Assembly: GCA_015499995.1 (NCBI GenBank)
Contig: JADNRV010000326.1
Coordinates: 1-54,151 of the forward strand
Source: Flammula alnicola
Taxonomy: Eukaryota > Basidiomycota > Agaricomycetes > Agaricales > Strophariaceae
Reading direction: 5' to 3'
Length of the DNA: 54,151 nt
Part shown: in pieces, positions 47,831 to 54,151 of the stretch
How positions within the stretch are numbered: the first letter of the stretch is position 1
How the letters are laid out: the number at the start of each line of letters is the position of its first letter
Translations under genes and position numbers: made by a program
The notes under the pieces: generated by a model
Database searches by the model: none
Told to the model about the DNA's origin: nothing
What the model saw: only the letters and a program-made list of their open reading frames with translations

Positions 47831-50650
47831 GTCCTTAGAGCCTCTGACCTGCTTGGGACAAATGGATCATCATTCAGAAACATGGTTGCAACCTGACCCT
47901 TGACCCCATTTCACATATGTACCTGTGCATCATCCCGCTGAGAACTATGTACACATCTTCGATCTTATCTGCACCCTAGAAAGCTCATCTGCACACCTAG
48001 TGATCAACTCGTGAATCATCGTGATGGGCATGGGTTACCCACGGTTAAATTTTCAATGACCCACACCCATACCTGCTGAAACCCATACCTGTGGATGAGG
48101 TACGGCTATGGGCAACCCGCTTTTGTGGGCAGGCGAAACCGTACTTACGGGAATGGGAAGGGTAATGATCGTAATTTTGGCTGACTACATTACACTAGGC
48201 TTCACTGCGCCTGCGGCGAGCCGCAAGCGTGTCTGCAATTATTGTACGACGGAGTCGCACCTCGCAGACTGATTTGAGACTGATGCCAGTGATGGGGAGC
48301 TTGATAGTAATACATCCTAGCACAGGTCTTATTCCCACGTGGTGACGATCAAAACGCCAGTGGATCACGTGGGCTTAGACATTTGGTACTTAGCCTAAGC
48401 TATTAGTATGTGAGAATTGAGAATTTAAATTGGACGTTACACAAGTAACTCAGGTAATAGCAATCTACTGGTCAGCTCATCATACTTAGTGAATGCTACT
48501 GTGAGCGGGACGTTAGCCAGATTAGCACTCCACTCAAGACCAGAGATCCATGAGAGAATCCCCAGGAATCTCAGATCAACCACCGGTGGTGCAGTAGCAC
48601 GAAAATGACTCAGAGAATCAAAGAAAAAAGAAACGAAGTAAAACCATGGAACACACTGGCGGACACATCAGGAAAAAACCCTATGTATATGTTGTACAAT
48701 GTTGCATCTGTAGCATTTATAGACCGGTCGACATCCCCCTAAAATATTGTACAATGTAGCTCCCCAGAACGGCTACATTTATCTCCGTTGCTCCTGTAGT
48801 CTTGTAGCAAAATAGTCAACATAGCCTACATATGGATTTATATCCTAGGTAGTTGTTTACTTAAGAAGACCCAATTTTGCAGCTCATGGTTAGGAAAGAG
48901 TGAGAATGAGAAACAAATTGATTCAAACTCGACTATCTATACAGCTAACAAGCTAACTATCTGTTGACATCAATCGCGCCAGTCGCTTGCTAGGGTGAAT
49001 ATGCATGGTACGCGCTGGGCAAATGCAACCAACCTTCAACCAACACGCTCCCGCTCATCTATCTCCCGAGCTATTGCTGCTGCTGTTGTTGTTGCGGTGA
49101 ATACGCGTGCTTCATCACAGACACGATCATAGTCAGCGTAGCTGCCCCAGCCCCAGCATGGACAACAGACGAGCAAGCATTGCTGGGCCGACAATAGAGG
49201 CTATGAGCAAACAGTGGTGACAAGGCAGTAATCCGACATACCTTGTGCAACTGGAAGGGCGCACGCAAATGCAGCAGAGCACGACAGAGCAGATGTTCAG
49301 GCAGTGGGCCACTGAAACTCTGCTGCAGTGCTTAAACTCATAGGCAAACAACAAACGACACAGCTGTTTTCGGCAGCGTGAGGGGTAGCAACCCGTCGCC
49401 CTCGTATCCATCGTGGCTGGGGATTCGGCAGACTATGAAAGGCATGGAAATGGAGCTCAGCAAGAGGTCTGAAAATTGGATTAGTAAATAGATAGATAGA
49501 TAGATAACAGAAGACGTGCCTTGTTCAGACCTTCCCATCCCTTAAACTCAACCCATATCCCTCGAAGTTCACCGGATGTCGAAATGGCCCGCCGGTCGGT
49601 GTGTCGCTGGCTAAATGGGAAGAGGGTGGCATGTTAGTTAACTGGGTTGAGTGATGCATGCAAGAACTTACAATCATGTGAAATGACAAGGTGGTTTTCC
49701 ATCGTTCATTTTACCTGGGAGCATCTACACGGCAGTGAGGTTAATGGGTCTTGAGGATTTCGTCCAGACAAGTGAAGGCAACTTACAATGTAGTTCTTCG
49801 TGCGAGACACTCCCGTCTGCCTCGCTGGTAGCGTCGTTGGCTATCGAAGGACATGAGAGTAGGCGGCGGTGGTGGTAGTGGTAAGAGATGAACAAGTTGA
49901 CACGGCGACCACGTTCAACTTTCATCAGCAAAGTCACGTGTGTCGGAGAATGAACTGACTTTGTTGAAACGTCGGTTCCTCCAAAATTCCTCCACGCGCA
50001 ATTCGCACACTGCATATGTGTGGGCCAATAGCTATTGAATCGGACAATGCGTGGAGTATCTGGTGATTTAGTGACTTGCACCGCGATAGTGAAGCATTGA
50101 ACATCAGCGACTTCCGGGGAGTGAACTTGGAGCCAACATGAGAAGAGCCAATTTATCGAAAGCATTTCGAAAGCACCCTAAGTACAATTGCTAAATGTAC
50201 AATTACCTGTAGTCTTTGTAGTCATATGTAGTCTGAACAGCACACTATGTGGGGACAGGCAATGCAACGTGAATTTGGTGTGCTTACGTAAAGCTTACTT
50301 GGCCTAAAATTATGGCGCACTCTACTACTGCAGCACACAGTCAGCAGGTCGACAAGCTTTGGTGGGGAGAAGTGTTTCAAATAGTATTCCTGTTGTATTG
50401 GCCTTTTTATATTCTAACAATTCGATGTTTAAACCCTTAAAAACATGTAAATGTGTGCTAGGTGAAAGTGAAAACATTTTTTCTGAAAAATCTGTAAAGG
50501 CCCGTACAACTGGGAAGGTCTCAAGTGTCCAAAAGTTCAATTGTTAAGGCTGTCAGAGTGGTGTGTCCACCTACACCGATGCTGGATAGAATCCAAGGTT
50601 TTGCACATTATGTAATCTAAAAGACGCGTTTAATTAAAGACGCGTCGAGA
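47831..50650. other. Long gene-poor stretch
   Basis: No gene I can support. 48019-48135 repeats 43825-43935. A pair of GTTGTACAATGTTGC / ATTGTACAATGTAGC words (48694, 48745) with CTGTAGC may be a worn LTR end. A short CTG/TTG run (49077-49096) would encode Gln on the minus strand. GATAGATA repeats lie at 49487-49506. A 146-codon minus-strand frame (50165-49725) has no recognisable features. About 50610-50655 carries GACGCGTTTAATTAAAGACGCGT, the left edge of the next element. Confidence 0.45.
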
Positions 50651-50693
50651 GCAGATGTGCAAAGTAGACGCGTTTTGTCCCTTCCGCTCTCAA

Positions 50694-53687
50694 ATGGCTG
50701 GCCCATTTCGTTGGAATCCACTCAAGCAGAGATCCCAGGCCCGAAAAGACTCTATGAAAAAAGCAGTTGAAGCACGGAAAAACAAGGAAAATCCACAAGA
50801 CGACACACCTTCCTCTCCTGCCGTAACGGATTATCACACCATCAGTTCCAATTACATCACCTCTCAGGACCAGCTCCTTGCTTCTCAGCGTCGTGCAGAT
50901 AATTTCTACCGTGAGGTCCGAAATGGGAGGAGGACTATCACAAGGACAAAGTTGAGAAACTCCGAGATCCAAGGCCAACTTCGGGACTGCCAAAATGAGC
51001 TTAGAGTTCACAAGGCCGAAATCAATGCAAAGGATACCATCATCGACTCTTTAACGGAGAAGCTCGACATGGCTGAAGAAGCCTTTTTGGAAAACAAAGA
51101 GACCATCGCACATGTACGGGCTCAAGCCAATAGAGCAAGGAATCGGCAAAATCTCCGCCTTTCTCGATTAGGCGAAAAATTCCAGAAGGTCGTCGCGCAA
51201 CCCATCAAAAAGTTTGCCTTAAAAAATAAAGGCATCTTAACGGAAACCTCTCGCTCTATGACACGCAACCTGGTGACGAGCGGCGTCTCAAGAAGCAATG
51301 TGATGAACGTTATTGAGGCAGTGGCCTCGGCCATAGGAGTTGAGGTCGAGGATTCCCTTGACACGCGAACTGTCGGGACTCGGCCGTATCGAGCATGAAG
51401 GACTTATCGCCGCAAAATTGCAGCTTGTACATGAGATCGAGAGCGCAGGTTGTAAGTAAACCATTACTTTTCGTCCGAGCCTTCAGTTATACATTTATTT
51501 CCAGCACACACACTTAGCGGCGACGGAACAACACACAAGCACATCAACTACGAGTCACGGCATATCGCGCTAGAGGTTCCATCATATAAAACACCTCCTG
51601 GAGCGTCCAGTTCACAGCCCCAGACAGAGCCAGATCCAACCGTCCCAAATACTATACCATCCGAGAGATTCTACGCAAAGAAAATCCATCCGAGCCAGCG
51701 GTTTGCTGGAATTAATTCAGCGCCTAATCATACCAGCGCGGAGCAGATGAACGGTTGGAACGAATTCATCAAGGACATATACTCGCTCTGGAATTCGAGT
51801 CCAGCTGGTGCTCGAAAATCAGCTGACTTTCGTACCTTCTTCCTTCGTGCTCTCGCAATGGGAACTGACCACGCCAACGACCAAAAGAAACTCAAAGAAT
51901 TGTTCCACGAGATGAAGAATTTCTACGATCGAGAGGTACGCGGCGAGCGTGCCCTTCTCCGCCTGTCTCCAGACAAACTTCTCGAGGTTATCTTTGACCT
52001 AAACGAGAAAAAGATTGCGGACGCCGGAGGACAAAGTGCATGGGATGCTCTCTCGGATACCGAAAAGGCCAAACGAAACTCGCAGCTTCACGGGGAGCTC
52101 TGCCAGATTTACGGTCAAGTGGAATATGATGCGCTCTCTGATGAGCAAAAACGCGAGGCTGATTTCTTCCTCTGGGCTGGATGCTGCATGCACAAGGACT
52201 TGAATTCGCACAAAGGAGGGAACACGCGAATGATGGCATTTTGGGGCACGAACAACCTGACGAAGCCAATTACTTTGATGAACAAGGACAATGCAGCAGC
52301 TTCGAGATTGGGTGATACTGGTGCCAAGAAGCGTGCAGAAGAGGTTTCAACAGGAGGCGCAGTTAAATTAACGTCGCTGATGGGCGCATTATTCAATCAC
52401 AAGGACGACAAGAAAGGATACCAGCAATCGACGGACATTTTCATGGAAGCAAAAATCGGCTATCGAATCCGTTTCCCCGACACCAGCAACACGCGATACC
52501 AATGTTACTCCGATGCTGCTGGCGAAGTCATGGTCTACATGCCTCTTTACATTCAGTTTCTTGACTTTTCTCGTCTCCAAAAGGAAACCCGCAGCTTCAC
52601 CAACATCGAACAGAACGTCTGGAATGGCCTTCACGACATACCAACAATCACAGAGCTCGCCGCTCTCACGTTATATGGCCAGGCGGTAACACATCCGTAT
52701 ATGCGAGAGGTGCGCGGCAAGGACAGAAAGCATTCCAACGTCTTTGAGCTTGGTCCTCTGCACGAGCAGGTAAAGCTGCACTGTCGCCTATTGATCGAGT
52801 TCCCAGAGCTTGTATTCGGGCCCGAAGGATCTTACGAGAAAGGATCCATGGACGGAAAAATGTGGGAACGACCAGATGCTGTATACGCAGTCCAGTCTCT
52901 TGCTCCGAAACTTCCCCATCTACGAGGAGCCTTCATATCGTTCCTGGAAGGCGCGTTCGAAACTTGGGAACGGTTCTCGGCAGAATTTGCTCCAGGTGGC
53001 GAGATTGCGAGGGCGTCCGCTGCGGAGCGGCAACGAGCATGGGTGGCCAATGCGAATGATCACAATGAAGGAGGTCTTGGGACCTTTCGCCAGAATGCAA
53101 AAATCGCACCTAATATGTCGCTTGACACGTATAATGCACGGCAGATGTACAAGCGCAACGACACCGCCTCGTTTATTTTGGCAGAACTCCCTCGACCCGA
53201 GGACCAGGCATTTTTGAGAAAGGCAGCACGAGATATAGGAAGCCAAGGACGCGAGAAGGAGAGGCGGCGACGAGAACATGAAGCCACTGAGGCGAGAGTT
53301 GCTGCACACATCGAGAAGGATAAAATCCGGAAAGAGAAGAAAGACAAACGGGCACATGCGATAACATCTGTCCCACTCGACTTCGATGAGAAAATTCTCA
53401 CCCAGGAACAAAGGAATGTCGCGAACATTGATCTCCAACTCGAATGGCACCGACAACTGAAAGATCATGATCTCGGAAATCAAATCCCGAAGAAAAAAGA
53501 TCTCCCACGAAAAGCTGAGAAACTTGCAGCTCTTATCGCAGCAGTGCATCGATTCAATGCAGCTGGGCTTTCTCCTCCTGACCAGTCTTCAAATATGCAG
53601 GTAGATGAGCCCACCGAGCAATCAGCTCCTGGTGGAAATGATGAGACATCTGATTTAGAGGCCGATGATTTAATGGACATTTATTGA
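50694..53687 (+). pseudogene. Transposase-like gene of an Agaricomycete element, frameshifted
   Basis: Exon 1 from ATG 50694 (or 50655). Residues 1-60 are basic, 70-150 form a coiled coil, and the frame ends at 51398. Just before, at about 51371, shifting one base restores LSGLGRIEHEGLIAAKLQLV, which runs to a donor GTAAGT (51474) and acceptor TTTCCAG (51505). The main exon follows to 53687: SGDGTTHKHINYESRH, ALAMGTDHANDQKKLKELF, FFLWAGCCMHKDLNSHKGG, LMNKDNAAA, AVKLTSLMGALFNHKDDKKG, FPDTSNTRYQCYSDAAGEV, EQNVWNGLHDIPTITELAAL and a basic coiled-coil C-terminus with an acidic end. I recall similar large proteins as multicopy in mushroom genomes, and the GDGTT...C..H arrangement suggests an RNase-H-like transposase, but I cannot name the family. 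The single extra base is the only break seen. Confidence 0.55.
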
Positions 53688-54071
53688 TACTGAATATAAG
53701 CTAATAATCTTGTACTTTTTGACATATTTACATTACATACCTCTAGTCACTGCGTTTGTGGTGAAATATAGACGCCCTCTATTTAGGTATCTATGAGGCA
53801 CCAATCGCGGAAATAGTGGCCGACTATTTTTGGAATAAGGGCACCTCTATTATGCCGTTTATTGGTAAGACATTGGGGCCTAAATAGTGCCCTCCATAGG
53901 TCAATCATAGGATGTATAGAGGCCCACCATATATCACCAATGAAGGTCTTTATTTATTCTATTCCGTAGCAATAGTGGGCACCATTGGGCCACTATTTAT
54001 CACAATGTCACATCAAACATGAATGCCAAAATCGGATATAATTGCGTGATTGAAATCACATGACACTAATT
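53688..54071. other. 3' flank of the transposase-like gene
   Basis: No gene. Words such as CACTATTT and GGGCACC/GGGCCACT recur (53820-54000), possibly subterminal repeats of the element. Confidence 0.4.
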
Positions 54072-54149
54072 AAAACGCGGTAATAAAAAACGCGGTAATA
54101 AAAAACGCGGTAATAAAAAACGCAGTAATAAAAACGCGGTTATAAAAAT
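54072..54149 (+). repeat. 15-bp tandem repeat at the window edge
   Basis: Five units of the type CGCGGTAATAAAAAA starting at 54076, 54091, 54106, 54121 and 54135. The words ACGCGTTTAATTA at 50625-50640 on the far side of the transposase-like gene are similar to the reverse complement of these units. The repeats are therefore probably subterminal binding sites of one element spanning about 50.62-54.15 kb. Confidence 0.7.
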
Positions 54150-54151
54150 CA

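Noticed and set aside
48690..48790. LTR retrotransposon end
   Set aside because: Two TGTACAATG words are too little evidence; no primer-binding site, polypurine tract or gag/pol was seen nearby.
49071..49411. Gln-tailed small protein on the minus strand
   Set aside because: Only a short Gln run from a CTG/TTG microsatellite supports it; there is no conserved domain or clear gene structure.
49725..50165. 146-residue minus-strand frame
   Set aside because: No motif, low-complexity composition and no paralogue; chance is a good explanation.
54072..54149. CRISPR-like array
   Set aside because: The 15-bp units are contiguous with no spacers, in a eukaryotic context; they are tandem repeats at a transposon edge.

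Overview
The window looks like nuclear DNA of an Agaricomycete (mushroom-forming basidiomycete). Genes have many 48-70 nt GT-AG introns with CTRAY-type branch points. The gene families also fit: KDZ and Plavaka transposons, Crinkler-type proteins, an expanded F-box family, and a GRF-finger protein of the kind seen beside KDZ transposases. It is a repeat-rich accessory region. The only ordinary single-copy-looking gene that appears intact is an O6-alkylguanine-DNA alkyltransferase. Everything else is mobile DNA, lineage-specific paralogues, or broken copies of housekeeping genes.

Layout. 1-7187 (all minus strand): 5' part of an F-box gene, a decayed histidyl-tRNA synthetase (HisRS A), fragments of an unidentified multi-exon gene, and an intact Crinkler-type NTPase/nuclease gene. 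7840-9045: a broken alpha/beta-hydrolase. 9460-16824: a complete Plavaka DNA transposon with its transposase and a 666-residue companion gene. 16856-17752: a broken duplicate of alkyltransferase exon 1, then the intact gene. 18425-26036 (all plus strand): the same order as the left arm in mirror image: second Crinkler gene, the unidentified gene, HisRS B, F-box 1. The window is therefore organised as a large imperfect inverted duplication around the hydrolase, Plavaka and alkyltransferase.

26235-36530: a third, more rearranged copy of the module (fragment of the unidentified gene, HisRS C, F-box 2). A KDZ transposon of about 7.4 kb (27351-34777) splits it and leaves a 10-bp target duplication. 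The KDZ transposase still reads as nine-tenths conventional, but its second intron is 2.26 kb and carries a nested, roughly 1-kb inverted-repeat element. 36874-37840: remnant of a second Plavaka-companion gene. 37878-41400 and 44236-47830: two direct copies of another module, a decayed MCM6 helicase gene (minus) abutting an F-box gene (plus). F-box 4, with a LINE remnant upstream, lies between them. 48.2-50.6 kb is essentially empty. 50.65-53.69 kb holds a frameshifted transposase-like gene followed by 15-bp tandem repeats at the window edge.

The recurring theme is an F-box gene family (six copies, four apparently intact, one frameshifted, one cut by the window edge). Sequence similarity among copies stops about 25-40 nt before the start codon, where three unrelated flanks are found: broken HisRS, broken MCM6, or LINE. 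All intron/exon models below were assembled by eye from splice consensus, phase and paralogue comparison, and no database search was possible. Functional names rest on recognised motifs.
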